From: Sipunculus nudus
Lineage: Eukaryota; Annelida; Sipuncula; Golfingiida; Sipunculidae
DNA: 64,000 bases
NCBI GenBank assembly: GCA_026874595.1
Contig: CM049318.1
Span: forward strand, 42,014,456 to 42,078,455
Direction: 5' to 3'
Made by a program: the position numbers and the translations under genes. Below are positions 46,530 through 58,997 of this stretch, piece after piece (the stretch's first letter is position 1; each line of letters opens with the position of its first letter). The notes under the pieces were generated by a model that had not been told where the DNA came from, ran no database searches, and worked only from the letters and a program-made list of their open reading frames with translations.

Positions 46530-48605
46530 GTAATTTTTCAAATTTCTCTATGTGACTATCTATTTTGTTATACTTCTCAGCCACCATTCTCTCTAGATAT
46601 TGAATTTTTGCACTTGTGTTTTGTATGCAGAAAAAGCAGATGTAACACCAGACACTCGATGGTTAAATAATACAAATCTAATTAGCAGAAACAATAGATC
46701 TGTTAAACATTTCTGATCAGCATCGCTATTGCAGTCCGTATGGACGAGGACTGGACGCATTACAGGCGTGGTTAATCCAGCCCCTTCAGCTTACTTTTGA
46801 ATAATACCGTAGAACATTTTTGCTGCATCACAATCGAAGAACAGATGAATGACAGATTCTGTTTCTTTGTGACAAAATGAACATGTTTTGGAATCTGATA
46901 TTCTCCAAACGTAGAGTTTTAATTAACAGAAAATACATCATGTAAACTCCTGAATTGAAATTGTTTAAGAAATATATTCATAGTGATAGAGTACATATTC
47001 TATTGCACATTTCCATATGAAATTACTAGATAAATTATGTTGTAAATTTATTTTATTAACTGGCTCAACTATTTGATCGTTAAACATATCGTTGTACACA
47101 AGTTTATAATATATTTTCCTGAAATCTACAATTTGATCTTGCAATGGAATTTTCCAATCTTCTTCAACGGAATTAACTTCCATATTTTGTGTTTTAAAAT
47201 GAATTTCCATGTTTTTGGTATAGCCTGTTGTAAGGAATACCAATGCATAATAAATTTATTAAATAATTTACTTTCAGGTATAATCTTTTCTGAAAGTTTT
47301 TTTTCGGAGTATCATTACCATCGTCAAGGTGATGGACAAATTTAATTTTTTAAATAGAAAAAAAAACTATTTTATATATAAATATATTTATTTTCCATAT
47401 TGACTGTAGTAAAACCTGCTCTCTATTTTTAGGAAAACCTGAAGTATATTTTGCCCATATGTCGAAACGCTGAAGGTAGAATTTATGTATTTTTCTTTTT
47501 TTTTATTCTCAAGTCGCAGTTTGAATTGAAATCGTCTAAGCTATCAATAGTTTTTACATTTTTACATCTCCTTATTCACTTAATAAAACCTCATATTTAA
47601 TTTTTTTTATTTTCGCCAAATCCATATAAAATATACTATAATATTTTTTACTTTCTTGATAAATGTTGTCATTGGTTTCATTATATAAAACAATTTTGAT
47701 ACTCAAAAAGTTTTTACTATTGTATTGCTTCAAAATATAGTAAGAGACCTTTGTTTCCATAAGTTAAATGCAATTTTAATCTTATCGTGCGCTTTTTCAA
47801 AATTAAGAGTGTAAGATAGATCTTCATTATAGGTGTACCATATTCCTAAACTCTTCATCGCCTCCTCATGTAAGTTTACCCTTTTTATGTCATTTTGAAT
47901 CATAAGTTAACTTAATCCTACCCAACCAACCTGCTTCATTTTTATTTTATTCATTACCACGGAACATACTATTACAAAGTCATCTAAAATGTGTTTTACT
48001 TTCTTTATTGACTGTCGATCGCTGGGGGAAAATGTCGTGTCATCAGCATATAGGCATTGCTTGAATTCAATATTATCTTTGGAAATTCCTTTTACTTTAT
48101 CTGATTCTTTTATCTTTATCGCAAGAACTTCAATAACTAATAAAAATAGGTACGGTCCTAATGGGTCACCTTGTCTGGTACTCCTTTCCTTTTTAAAAAT
48201 GACCAGTAGTGAATCCATTGTTCATATCACAGCTTTCTGGTCTTTAAAGTTGTTCCTCTTGGAAACTCTTAATGTATTAAATAACTCTTTTACACTTTTT
48301 ATATAATCATTATCTTTCAGTAAGGAAACATTCAGTTTCTAATGTGATGGGCCGTGAAATTGCATTTGGGTTGACTGTATATCACAACTAACTGCTGAGT
48401 GATCCGTATAAATGGAGGGCATTATCTTAACATTTTTCACAATAACATTCAATGCGGAGTTAACACACATGTAGTCCAATCTACGTTGTCTGAGAGGATT
48501 TATTGATCTCCACGTATATCATCGAGTATCTCGGTTTCTCACTCTCCAGAGGTCAATTAAATCATAATTTCGCAAGCAGTGGTTTATACCTGTACTTTTT
48601 TAGAG
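46530..48605 (-). pseudogene. L1/Tx1-like LINE ORF2, internally deleted and 5' truncated
   Basis: Reading leftward from about 48605: endonuclease end with NYDLIDLWRVRNRDTR, YTWRSINPLRQRRLDYM and IYTDHSAVSCDIQ (the SDH-type motif, with Thr). Then, after a deletion of most RT fingers, NFKDQKAVI joins TRQGDPLGPYLFLLVIEVLA and CLYADDTTFSPSD (catalytic YADD) in the open stretch 48218-47907. Further left are decayed connecting sequence and FLKQFQFRSLHDVFSV with CSFCHKETESVIHLFFDC, the zinc-binding end domain. Order and motifs are those of L1/Tx1-group ORF2. It is dead. Confidence 0.8.
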
Positions 48606-48609
48606 TACA

Positions 48610-49826
48610 TATTACTATCTGCGTCGAAAATTTACATGCTGTTACGGAACCTAATATAAATTGCTTTATAACTGGTATAGACAAATTTAAGTTTACATTA
48701 AATGGAATACAATGGGCGAACCCATAGATATATGCAAGGGTACCAGACAGGGGGGACTGACGTCTCCACATCTATTTAATATTGTCTTTAAAGAGCTAAT
48801 TGATATTTTGAGTAAACAGAACGGTGGGGTGACTATATATATAGATGGTCACAAATTTAATATCTCTTCATATGCTGATGATATAATTTTGATGAGAACA
48901 ACAGTGACTGGTCTGCAAAGGTTGATTAATTCTGCAGTGCATTTTGCTACAGTAAACGGTTTACGATTTAACCCAGAAAAAAACTGTTTGTACGATTAGA
49001 GGGCAGAACCCGTTCTGTGTGAAGCCCAGATGGTATATTCAGAACAAGCTGCTGAAGACGGTGGATAAAATGTCATATCTTGTTTCAATTTTTAGTAACC
49101 ATAGTGCAAAGGACCATTGTGAGGCAAGAATTAGTGCATGTCGAAAAGCATTTTATAGCCTACAAGGTGCAGGTCTTTGTAATAAAGGATTAAACCTTGA
49201 GACAGCAATGCATGTATGGTCGACATGTTGTAGGAGTACTTTAGTGTACGGCTGTAATGCTATTTATTTAACGAAAAGTGCAAGGCATGAATTGGACTGC
49301 CTACAAGCCAGATTAATAAAAAGCATTGTAGGAATAGGTCCCTGTTACCGCATAAAGCCGCTACTCCAGGCGTTAATTAGACTTACCGCCCGTGTCTCAC
49401 TATGTCGATGTACAAACTATAATGTTATTGAATATAGATCAGGGGTTAAAACATTTTACAGTCTCATGCTCAGTAAAAATAGTCAGTGCCCTAATTTGTT
49501 AACAAGACGTGTGGAAAACATATGCAAAACGCATGGATATTATTATAATAATGTCATTTAAAATCGGAAATTTGTTCTGTCTGTGAAAAGAAATCATGTG
49601 GAAAAAGTAGGCGAGGGTAACAATGGTCTGGTTGATAGTATTCGTAGTGTTTTAAAACTCTGGTTTTAGTAAGAACATGGTATTACTGAAAATGCTCTTA
49701 AAGGCTTTTTAAAATAATTTCATGATAATTGTGTTCATATCTTGAACTTGTGATATATGTATTGTTTAAGCATTAATATTCTCTCCTAATATTGGAGGTT
49801 ATTAAATAAATAAATAAATAAACAGA
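48610..49826 (+). pseudogene. Non-LTR retrotransposon RT C-terminal half with (TAAA)n tail
   Basis: The plus strand begins in mid-RT with FITGIDKFKFTLNGIQW, a frameshift, then ICKGTRQGGLTSPHLFNIVF, SSYADDIILMRTTVTGLQ and VNGLRFNPEKN. After a stop and frame change the frame 49019-49561 continues with VDKMSYLVSIFSNH, CRKAFYSLQGAGLC and KSIVGIGP, the usual thumb and C-terminal region of jockey/CR1-like elements. I do not commit to a clade. A TAAA tail ends at 49826. Its 5' end meets the 5' end of the minus-strand LINE. Confidence 0.8.
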
Positions 49827-49834
49827 TCCCGTAT

Positions 49835-50602
49835 GCGTGATGAACACAAATTCTGTAACGGAGATAAAAAAATCAGATTCTGTAACACTAGGCAGCGTCA
49901 AATGTCTAGGGGAATGAATAAAGAAGTCAGTGGTTTTTTGTTAACAAATAACTATAATTTATTCTTAAACAACCCTAACATTAGAATACACTAAATCAAT
50001 ACAATTATACAGTAAAACAGCGGTATAACAATAAATCAATACAATCACATAGAAAAATAAACAATGTGCACAGTACCTGGATACCACCACCGTCACAACG
50101 ATAAGTTTTTTAAATGTATACTCTCGGAGAATGATAGTCCTGTGTAAAGCTCTTGTTACAATCCAGAAAGTAAACTGAAGTCCAAAAGAGTCTGAAGAAA
50201 ATCTATAATTGCCGCACACGTCGGATAAGGTCCCACAAACCGACACACACGCTTCTGCGTCCGCTGGAATTTTCTCTGCTCTCTGCCCCCGGTTCTAAAA
50301 CACAGCCTCTTTATATACTCTTCACCCCAAGCCGAGAATTTTCCACTTCTAGAACATTCGAAGAATAATACATTATACACGGTAAGTACGCGTCACAGGA
50401 ATTCTCTAGAAAAACATCGCTGTGTGTATCTTTACATACCAGGGTCATCACGTGACCTCGACCAGGCGTGAAAGCCCAAGGCTAACCTGACAACGAGAGT
50501 TCAACCAGCACGGATTAAATATAGAATGTAACAAACGGCCCGGCGAGGGTGTCACAACACGAGTTACGCCCGTGTCACACAATAAAAAGAGCACCTGTAA
50601 CA
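49835..50602 (-). repeat. Solo LTR of the gypsy-class family
   Basis: On the minus strand it begins TGTTACAGGTGCTC at 50602, as in the LTR at 551, and ends near TTCATCACG at about 49835. Its inner sequence follows the partial LTR at 1-551 closely (GGATACCACCACCGTCACAA; CACAATAAAAAGAGCACCTG on the plus strand), so these two belong to the same subfamily. It abuts the (TAAA)n tail of the LINE. Confidence 0.85.
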
Positions 50603-51230
50603 ATGCATAATTAAATTCTCCTCTCCAAATAATATGCGTGTACACATCTATTTAAATGTCTGTCAGTGTATCGGTAACGTTATTGAGAAATGATAATTGT
50701 TCTATTTCTGCATTTGGGGCATACGTATTTATTGATAACTTCTTTATTCCTTGAACCAAGGCAACGATTATTATGAGCGTCCATCTGATCTAAAATTCTA
50801 CTAAGTTCTATAAATTTTACGTTTCACCAACAAATAATACTACTCCTCTAACCTAGTTTCTTCCATGGGCAAAGTACATTTGACCTGGCCATGCGATATT
50901 TAACGTCTTCAGAAAAGAGTGCATGAAATCTAGCTCATTTTATGTTTGTGAATGATCAAACAAATTTTGCACATAATGCACAACATGTTATGCATGATAA
51001 ATACGTAAATGACCTAAATTATGCAATGCGTGTATTTTGCTTCAATGAACGCAGAAGCTTACAGTTCACGTATGACTGTGTTTAAAATGTTTTGAAACAT
51101 AATCTTGATGTTGATATTTAGGTAATCTTAATATATGAATAAATAAATTATTAGTATTTATTTGTATTTTATTGAAAAAGTGAAACGTTTTTTATTTTCA
51201 ATTTCATACAAAGTTACATATCATACACTA
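50603..51230 (+). other. No gene recognised
   Basis: AT-rich, no open frame of note on either strand and no repeat structure. Confidence 0.5.
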
Positions 51231-51234
51231 CAAA

Positions 51235-53485
51235 ACTTAAAACAAGATGTAATGGTGACATAGCCGCCAGCCCTGACCAGCAGTCACTGGTAATAAGGTT
51301 GGGTAGAGCTTATTAAATGCCACACAATGCAGAAAACCAGATCTCTCTAGCTATAGATTAACCTAGATATAGACATTTTCGCTTATTCTAGTCTGACAGC
51401 AGATGTCAGGATGTTTGACAAGATTTTCAACTGTGTCACTGACAACTACCTAAAGCAGAAAACTAGACCTCCTTGGCATGAAAAGTGACCGAGTTATAAG
51501 GATTTAAGGATTTCATAAGACTTATTCTCGTTTTACAGCAACCTAGTGAGAATTCATGGAAATTGCAGAACTTTCAGATCTTCTCCGGACTTTATACAGA
51601 CTTTATTTACCTTTTGGATTATTACCAGAACTTCACTTTTTGATTGCAACAGATGTTTTCGGGATTAAATCGGACTATTCTCTGAAAAGATTTACATGAA
51701 CGGTCTATCTGGATTATTTGTGTTAAAGGACTCTTGTTGAGCTGTGACAGTGGTGGTATCCAGAAATCAAAGCCTAGGATCCGTACACTCTGGTGTTTTT
51801 ACATTTTTATTATTGTTATACTGTGAAATTGTATTGATTTAGTGTATTGTAATGTTAGGATTGTTCTAAGAATAAATTATAATTATTTGTTAACAAAATA
51901 CTTCTGACTTCTTTATTCATTCCCCTAGACACTTCACGTTGCTTAGTGTTGCGAAATCTGATTTTTTTTTATCTCCGTAACAAAATTTATGCTCGTCACG
52001 ATTCTGTGATCTGTTGTTATTCGGTTTACGTAACAAATGAACGCTTGTCAAATGCTATCCTACAAAGAAAACTATACCTCAGTGGCATAAAACAGAGAAC
52101 GATCGAATTACAACCGTTTTTGCCAAATATCGCTTATTCTCGTTTGAAGTCAAACGTGATGGGATTTGACATAGTCGCCATCCCTGACCAGCAGCCAGTG
52201 ATAAACGAGGTTGGGTAGAGCTTAATAAATGCTAACCTATGAAGAAAACTAGGCCTTATTGGCTGAAAAGTGACCAAGCTAAGAGCATTTTCGTGGAATC
52301 TCGCAGCAGATGTGGCGAGATTTGACGAGACGTGCAGTTGGGTAGCTGAGCACTTATTAAATGCTTCTGAAAACAGAAAACTAGACCTCTTGTCTAAAAG
52401 TTGACCAGGTTACAAGCATTTTCGGGAAATCTCGCTTAATCTCGTTTGAAAGCAGATGTCATGAGATTTAACGAGAGTTGAATGACTGAGACCTTATCAA
52501 GGTCATCAAAATAGTTCAAAATCTGATTTTCCTTATAACTTGGTCAAGGGAAAAAGGGTCTAGGGAAAAATCTGCACGAATCATACTTATTCTGCTGTCC
52601 AAATCCAGTCACCTGTCATCTGATTCGTGTCAGTCTGTCAGTATGTCCGTCTTTTCGTATGCTGTCATAAATTTTGTGTCCTTGTTTGGCAACAGAGATG
52701 AGCAATCGATCTGAAAGTTATACAGTTGATAGAAACCGTCAGTATGAGCATTCTGTTTATCCGCGACTCTTCAAAGTCTCCATTACTACAGTATTATTTT
52801 TTGTCTCTGAAATATTGCTCATGAACATTTCACATGTTTGCCTTTCCTCTGCCTGCTAGTCTGTCTGGGTGTCTAAATTCAACTTACAAAAAAAAAAAAA
52901 GAAAAAACAAACTGACCAGTATGCTAACCGAATCGACGTTTTCGGCAAGCAACAAAACCAGACGACCATTAGTCGAAGGTTTGCCGGAGTCTTTAACAAA
53001 GCATGTTGGTCAGTTCTGTATGTCTGCTTGTCGTTTTGTCTTTTTTACTAGTTGGTCGGTCCCGTATAGACCATAAAAAGATCAATCAAATTAGTTAAAT
53101 ATTTAAATTCTAACGAAAAGTGCCAAATGTAAAAGTATTATTGCGAAATCACACATATGGGAAGCTCTGCGTGATTTGGCGAGACTTGCCATTGTGTCGC
53201 TATAATGTTACTTAACACTTACATTAACTTAAAACTAGACCTCACCTGCCCAAACAGTGACCGAGTTATAGGCATCTTTTGAAAATTAAGAATATTTACG
53301 TTTTGCGGGAAACTATGCGAGATCTTTCGAGACTTGCAACATTGCACCTTAAGGAATGTCAAATATTTCTAAAAAAACTTGACCTCTCTGGCTTAAAAAT
53401 TACAGATTTAACGACATTCGTTGGAAGTCCTCAGTATTTTCGTTTGATGGGAATTTGTTGGATATTCTTGTTTAAGGGGATGTAA
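51235..53485 (+). repeat. Decayed tandem repeat field (units about 125-180 bp)
   Basis: Words such as GAAAACTAGACCTCCTTGGC, AAAAGTGACCGAGTTATAAG, TCTCGCTTATTCTCGTTTGA, AGCAGATGTCA and GAGATTTGACGAGA recur in the same order near 51335, 51461, 52057, 52236, 52376, 53232 and 53377. The units are strongly diverged. A partial LTR (51555-52002) lies inside the field, and 52500-53150 is unrelated AT-rich DNA. Confidence 0.65.
51555..52002 (+). repeat. 5'-truncated LTR of the gypsy-class family
   Basis: Matches the right half of the LTR at 42868-43653: TTGGATTATTACCAGAACTT, GGACTCTTGTTGAGCTGTGA, GTAATGTTAGGATTGTT and ATCTCCGTAACAAAATTTAT, ending at GCTCGTCACGATT. The first about 330 bp of a full LTR are missing. 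Confidence 0.8.
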
Positions 53486-55684
53486 TTGTTTTACTTAAAA
53501 TGCCAAAAAAAAGTTAAATTGAATGGGTGCTTCCGTGTAAAATCCATGCATATTAAAAAAATCAAAATATGTTTATACGTTGATCTGTCAATATGGTTCA
53601 TGGATATATTCATTTTTATCCAGTTCTATGTTATTTTGCAATACCAAAGCCTGTGTCTGATATTCAAACATAAATCCACGATACGTATATGGTGCAGCAA
53701 CTCAATATTTTATGTTTAACATCTCTGCTTTAAAACGTTACCCCCCGAGCCCGTCAAACTGCCTGTAAACGATACCTGCCGACCTGATTTTGGCTTCAAA
53801 ACTACAAAGCTGTAATATTCATTATAGTTTTGGAGATATTGCCAAAAATGATATGTTGAGGTGTTTATGTACAACGCCGAAAGCCAAGATAGCGGCTTGT
53901 TTCAGAGCCTATGACAACCTGAGTGGGTATGGCCTTTATGACAAACTGGTGCCGGAAGCTTAATAATATTTATATTTCGTTTACCTTATAGACTTCTGTG
54001 TATCCATAATGCATGGTATTCATAATTCATTACCGGTAGTAGTGGCAGGCTCTTAGTGTCTCTATAAAGGTGTTTCTTTCAAAGCCCCTGGGACATAAAT
54101 GAAGAAATTAGTTCCGGGGCTGAGTGGTTTAAAATGCGAAAGTTCATGTCATTTTTTATGATCATAAATTGTTTCATCAGTTGCTGCATCTGTGTTTCCT
54201 TCATTTTTCAATCGTCTATTCTTAAACCCCCTTAAATGACTTATCGGTTTCTCAGCTAAAACTGATATGTTTATCGACCATGACTACTATAAATGATTTT
54301 TTACTTTTAAAAGTACATTTTCACTAACAGTATAGTATATTGATTTACGACAGTGAATAAATATTCGTTGATAAAACATTCTTTGATGGTCGAAGGTGAT
54401 TTGTTACGATACAATCATGTACAAAACTGATAAGCTATAATTGCGTTTGCACTTGAATACTGAAAAATACTGTACATCCCTCTTTTTATATTATCTGATG
54501 GCGACAATTCGGAGACATGATAAAGCAATTTAAGCTGCAACAGTAGTTCCCAAGCGTGTTTCTTGACTTTCCAATTATGGCAAGGTGCCGAGACCGGGTA
54601 TCTATTGTTCTTTGCCCTGCTGCTGTATGTCTATACAGAGTCTATGTCGCCACTGACAGATCAACACAGAATTCAGCCCAGCGACCAGAAAAAAAAAATT
54701 AGTTTACAAACGACTCTGTATATAACGGCATCATTATCATTTCATCTTGTCACGTGTCTTATGACGTTGTTTGATTGCGGTGCCGTGTTTCACTAAGGCA
54801 TGCGAGGGAAGAGTCGATCCTAATGCGTCTTGTGGGAAAGCGATGTATCACCCGTTCACCGAGAAGGCACATCTTTTTTAGTTAGTATTGAATACCAGGG
54901 AGACTATCATGTTTCAGTTACCGCGCGTGCGTGGGTGTGTGTGAAAAAAAGAGACGGCCTTAGGTATCACGACTATAAATTCATACATCTATCGTTTCCT
55001 CCGACAATGGATTTAGCGTGTAGTCCTCAGTGTTCGTTTTATTCGGAATTTCTCTAAAAGCGCCCGATGAATTTCGATGACATTTTGCGTGGGAACAATT
55101 GTACATTTTGGGACACGGATAAATTAAATATAAGGGAGGATATGGCTTGTCTACATAATATCTCCGGTGGTTCCATAGTCCTCCCCAAATTTAGTGTTTT
55201 AAATTAAGAATATATGAAAAGATATGTTTTTATCATAGTCGCATATGTATGTTGAAATAAGGATTAAAATTCTATAAACATTGGATAAATCTAAAGGCAG
55301 GGCAGGTTAAACTAGAATAATGATACTAAAATTATCCTGAAAATATAAATAAAGCAGTTGGTGTTCACGGCGGATAGATGAGTGGTCCCTTTTAAATATT
55401 ACAAACCTTCCAAATGAATGAAACTGCAAGCACAGAACACATTCAGAAATACTAATTTTTAGGCCATAAAACCAATGTCTTTTGACTGGTGCATGAAAAA
55501 CACGTGAATGACTCTGCAGGATGTGGTTTATTCATATAAACCCTTTTCATTTTATGTAGTTGTTTATCTTGTACATGTGTGAGATCTTATTAACATAGTG
55601 CTATTTTGATAATAATAATGAAGATGATGACAATCATATCATTTTGATTATATTATTATTATTCTAATAAAAATAATAAGCCTG
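53486..55684 (+). other. No gene recognised
   Basis: Several short open stretches (53486-53719, 54563-54796, 54830-55057) lack any recognisable domain. Those near 54563-55057 are somewhat less AT-rich, but they have no clear start or splice context. Near 55600-55680 there is an AAT/ATT-rich run. Confidence 0.45.
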
Positions 55685-55687
55685 TTA

Positions 55688-56351
55688 AGGGGCTGTCCCA
55701 CTTAGGCGACTCTACAGGCGACTACAGATAGGCGACCAGGCTGTCGCCTCATGGTCGCCGAAAATAGGCGACAGGACCTCGCCACGAAAATAGTCTACGA
55801 AAAGCTACAACAGGTTGATGACTCTCTGGCGACAAGCTACGACAAGGTGCCGACAACCGGCGACACAATCGCTGCGACAAAGGACAATCACCTTCGACAA
55901 CCTACGACCACATCTACGACAACTTATGACAACACTGGCGACAACCAACGACCCCAGAATTCATGCTACGTCCACACGCGACAAGTTTCGAAAACTCTCT
56001 ATCCTGTGCAATGTGATGACCTGGAGACAAGGATGGGCCCTGTATTACGTACACCAGCCCACAGGACCTACGACAACCCACGTCACCTGGCGACAGCCTA
56101 CGACAGCACCTACGACAACCCACGTCACCTGGCGACAGCCAACGACAGCACCTACGCCAGAAGAAGACAGGCCACGCTTACTGGCGTCAAAAATGCTGTC
56201 GCCTGAGAATTTTGAACATTGAAAATCCAGCGGCAACCAGTAAGAGGCCAAGCGTCTATAGGCGACTTCTGGCGACCATACAGGCAATCCCCCGGCGACA
56301 ATGAGGCGACAGTCTGATTGCCTGTAGAGTCGCCAGAGTGGGACAGCCTCA
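55688..56351. mobile_element. 664-bp MITE with inverted repeats, TTA target duplication, GGCGAC-rich interior
   Basis: TTA at 55685-55687 and 56352-56354 flanks an element whose ends are inverted copies: GGGGCTGTCCCACTTAGGCG on the left versus GAGGCTGTCCCACTCTGGCG on the right read in reverse. Both continue GACTCTACAGGC, and further in CTGTCGCCTCATGGTCGCC versus CTGTCGCCTCATTGTCGCC. A three-base TWA duplication is typical of PIF/Harbinger elements, so that assignment is an inference. The interior is full of GGCGAC/CTACGACA words and has a 42-bp direct duplication near 56070-56155. The two long open frames (151 and 135 codons) are products of these repeats; no transposase. Confidence 0.8.
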
Positions 56352-56354
56352 TTA

Positions 56355-57375
56355 GAGAGAGTTGTTGCAAATCAGATCCATGATCTCATGACTCAGAACC
56401 AACTCCATGACCCTCTCCAATCTGCCATCAAACCAAGACATAGCATGCACAGAAACGGCACTGTTAAGGATAAAGAATGATAATCACCAAGCACTGGGTA
56501 CATCCCAGCGAGTAGTACTCCTCCTGTGTGACCTTTCTGCAGCCTTCGATGCACTAGACCATGGCATCCTAATTTGGAGACTAGCTGAGGAGGCTGGCAT
56601 TCGAGGATCGGCACTCGTCTAGTGCCAGTCATATCTCACGTCTCGCACTCACCGTGTCAACCTCAGTGTGTACAATCGGATCCAACCCAGCTGGCTGTGG
56701 GAGTGCCACAGGGATCGGTCCTTGCTCCCTTGATGTTTTTGATTTACATCTTTCCTATCCATGGAGTCGTTGAGGCCTTTGGTACACATAGACACGGGTA
56801 CGTTGATGATACTCAACTTTATGAATATTACAACTTCAGTGATCGGCACAGCCTTGCACAGGCCTTGTAGAAGATTGAGAAATGTGCAGCTGTGTTATGG
56901 TAGGGGTGACAAAAACTAAACTTAAATTGAATGATGCTACAACCAAACTCCTCATCCTTAAATCAAGATAACATCTTAACAAGATCCTTAGCAATGAACC
57001 CAGATCAGTGGTTGCCTGTCGAATCACCTTTAAAACCCTACCACAAGCACTGAATGACAGCCATTATCCACTGTACTTGCGTCAGCTGTTTGTGGAATAT
57101 TCTCCCCTAGATCTCTTTGTTCTTCTGATGCTTACAGGATAGTCTACTGTACCTCTCTCTCATAATGTATACGTTGACAGACAATTTTCCAAGTATGCTG
57201 CCACCGCCTGGAATTCCTTACCGGACACGGTCAGGTACAATGTACTGCGTGTACAAACCTTGGTTCATTAAAGAGTGCTCTTAAGACACACCTATTTTCT
57301 AAAACCTATGTATTAGCCCATAGAAATGTTTATTATATTTACGCTTTATGAAGGAACTCTATCATATCATATCAT
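56355..57375 (+). pseudogene. CR1-like LINE RT fragment
   Basis: The plus strand shows NDNHQALGTSQRVVLLLCDL followed by SAAFDALDHGILIWRLAEEA (motif A Asp retained), VPQGSVLAPLMFLIYIFPIH and GYVDDTQLYEYYNF (YVDD). Decayed C-terminal words follow (LKSALKTHLFSKTY). The 3' end runs into ATCAT/AATAAT microsatellite at 57360, as in the CR1-like copy ending at 32475. The MITE 55688-56351 sits at its 5' edge. Stops and frameshifts make it inactive. Confidence 0.75.
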
Positions 57376-57485
57376 ATAATAATAATATTAATAATAATGT
57401 AATGATGATGATGATTATAATAATTATAATAATAATAAAAATTATAATTATTATTATCATTATTATTATTATCATTATTATTTAG
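57360..57485. repeat. AAT/ATT-rich microsatellite
   Basis: ATCATATCATATCATAT followed by mixed AATAATA and ATTATTATT runs. It probably grew from the 3' tail of the LINE. Confidence 0.85.
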
Positions 57486-57489
57486 TTGT

Positions 57490-58995
57490 CATCGAAGTGC
57501 TACTATGAATCAAATAAAAAATTAAGGACCATCGCATGCAAAATAAGGTAAACCACGGGGGTCTTTTGAGATATTTAATAATTCCCAATGTAATAAATAA
57601 TAATGATTATAAATATAAATATAAATAAGTCATATAAGAAGTAGAGCGAAGCCCAGGTGTTAAGTGGTAGACGCCGAATTCTCAATAGAACCTTAGAGAT
57701 AATTTCAAAACAGGTAATGACATCTAGATAACGTAGAAAAAATCAAAATAATATATCAATCTCATTGTTTGGTTAGCCTACTTTCATTCTAGACCAATAA
57801 TCTAGAGAGTACCACCAACTGGCCATGGAACTATTCTTTTAAAAAGTCTGATCATATTACTTTCATGTACCTTTCGTTTTCTTTATATGATTAAACACTA
57901 AGTAATGCATTCCTACTGGTCGATAACCTATGTGCTATGTTAATTGTGTAACGAGTATTATATTATGTCATCCACTGGCTTCTTAATCTAATCAAGCCTT
58001 CCGACCATTCAGGTTTATTAGTCCTTTCTTTGTGCATATTTAAACCAAGAATGTTTGGGGATCCAAAACCATCGATCATATTTTGTCTATTTTTTTCTGT
58101 CCGTGCTACATCAAACGTCATAATAGTTATGAGCTAGTGTATTCATATTGTTATGAATACAATATTTAAAAAATATTGAACCTAGTAGTCAGTCCAGCAA
58201 TATTTTTACAATAAAATATAGAATGTTTGGAAGTTGATTGCGGCAATAACTCATAGACTAAGAGTCCTATGTAAGCAAATTTAATTTATTTAACACAGTG
58301 ATTAGTTGTGCACGACCGGAACAGACGAAGTCTAAAACATTTTGCGCTCTGTGATATCCATTAGTGCATCAGCAATAAGACTTTATAAGCACAGACAAAT
58401 AAAGGCTGTAAATTCAAGTGATAAAAAATATTTCTATGTGTCCTTTATAAGATTAACTACCCCTCTTTATTTACGAAAATAAAAAGGCGAGTTTTATGGT
58501 GCGATAAACATGTCACATAAAAAGTCTACCGCGCGCCATACCAACTGACATGTTTGTTCCCCAGACAAACTAAAACATTTGAGAGGTTTGAGATGATTTA
58601 ATGGTTCTAAATCTAACAATTTGCGTTGGCTATAACCTAAAATACTGGTCATCTAATATTGCACACAGACACATACACACACATATATATATATAACGTA
58701 CTCGATGACGCTTGATCTACAAAAGGGACATCTCTATTAAAAAGACGGATTATTACTATAAATATTAGATTAGATATATTCACGTTCTCTCGCTACAAAA
58801 TTGCTTTCTCACGCGATCTTTTCGCGCTCTCTTGCGATATTGTTGCGTTGCCAAGCGATAATTCCAAAGAGATCTATAACCTGCCAATTATGCAACAGAA
58901 TTCGGGAAACTGTCAATCATCTTGAAAGTGATTCCTTCGCATTGTCCCCTCCCATATTGAATTTTCCGGCTACGAAATCCTGCAAAAAGTCGTAT
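57490..58995 (+). other. No gene recognised
   Basis: AT-rich. A short CA/TA run is at about 58665-58697. The open stretch 58801-59055 is unrecognised and overlaps the repeat that follows. Confidence 0.5.
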
Positions 58996-58997
58996 AT

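Noticed and set aside
55751-56222. Overlapping 151- and 135-codon open frames
   Set aside because: They lie wholly inside the GGCGAC-rich MITE and reflect its repeats; they resemble no transposase motif I know.
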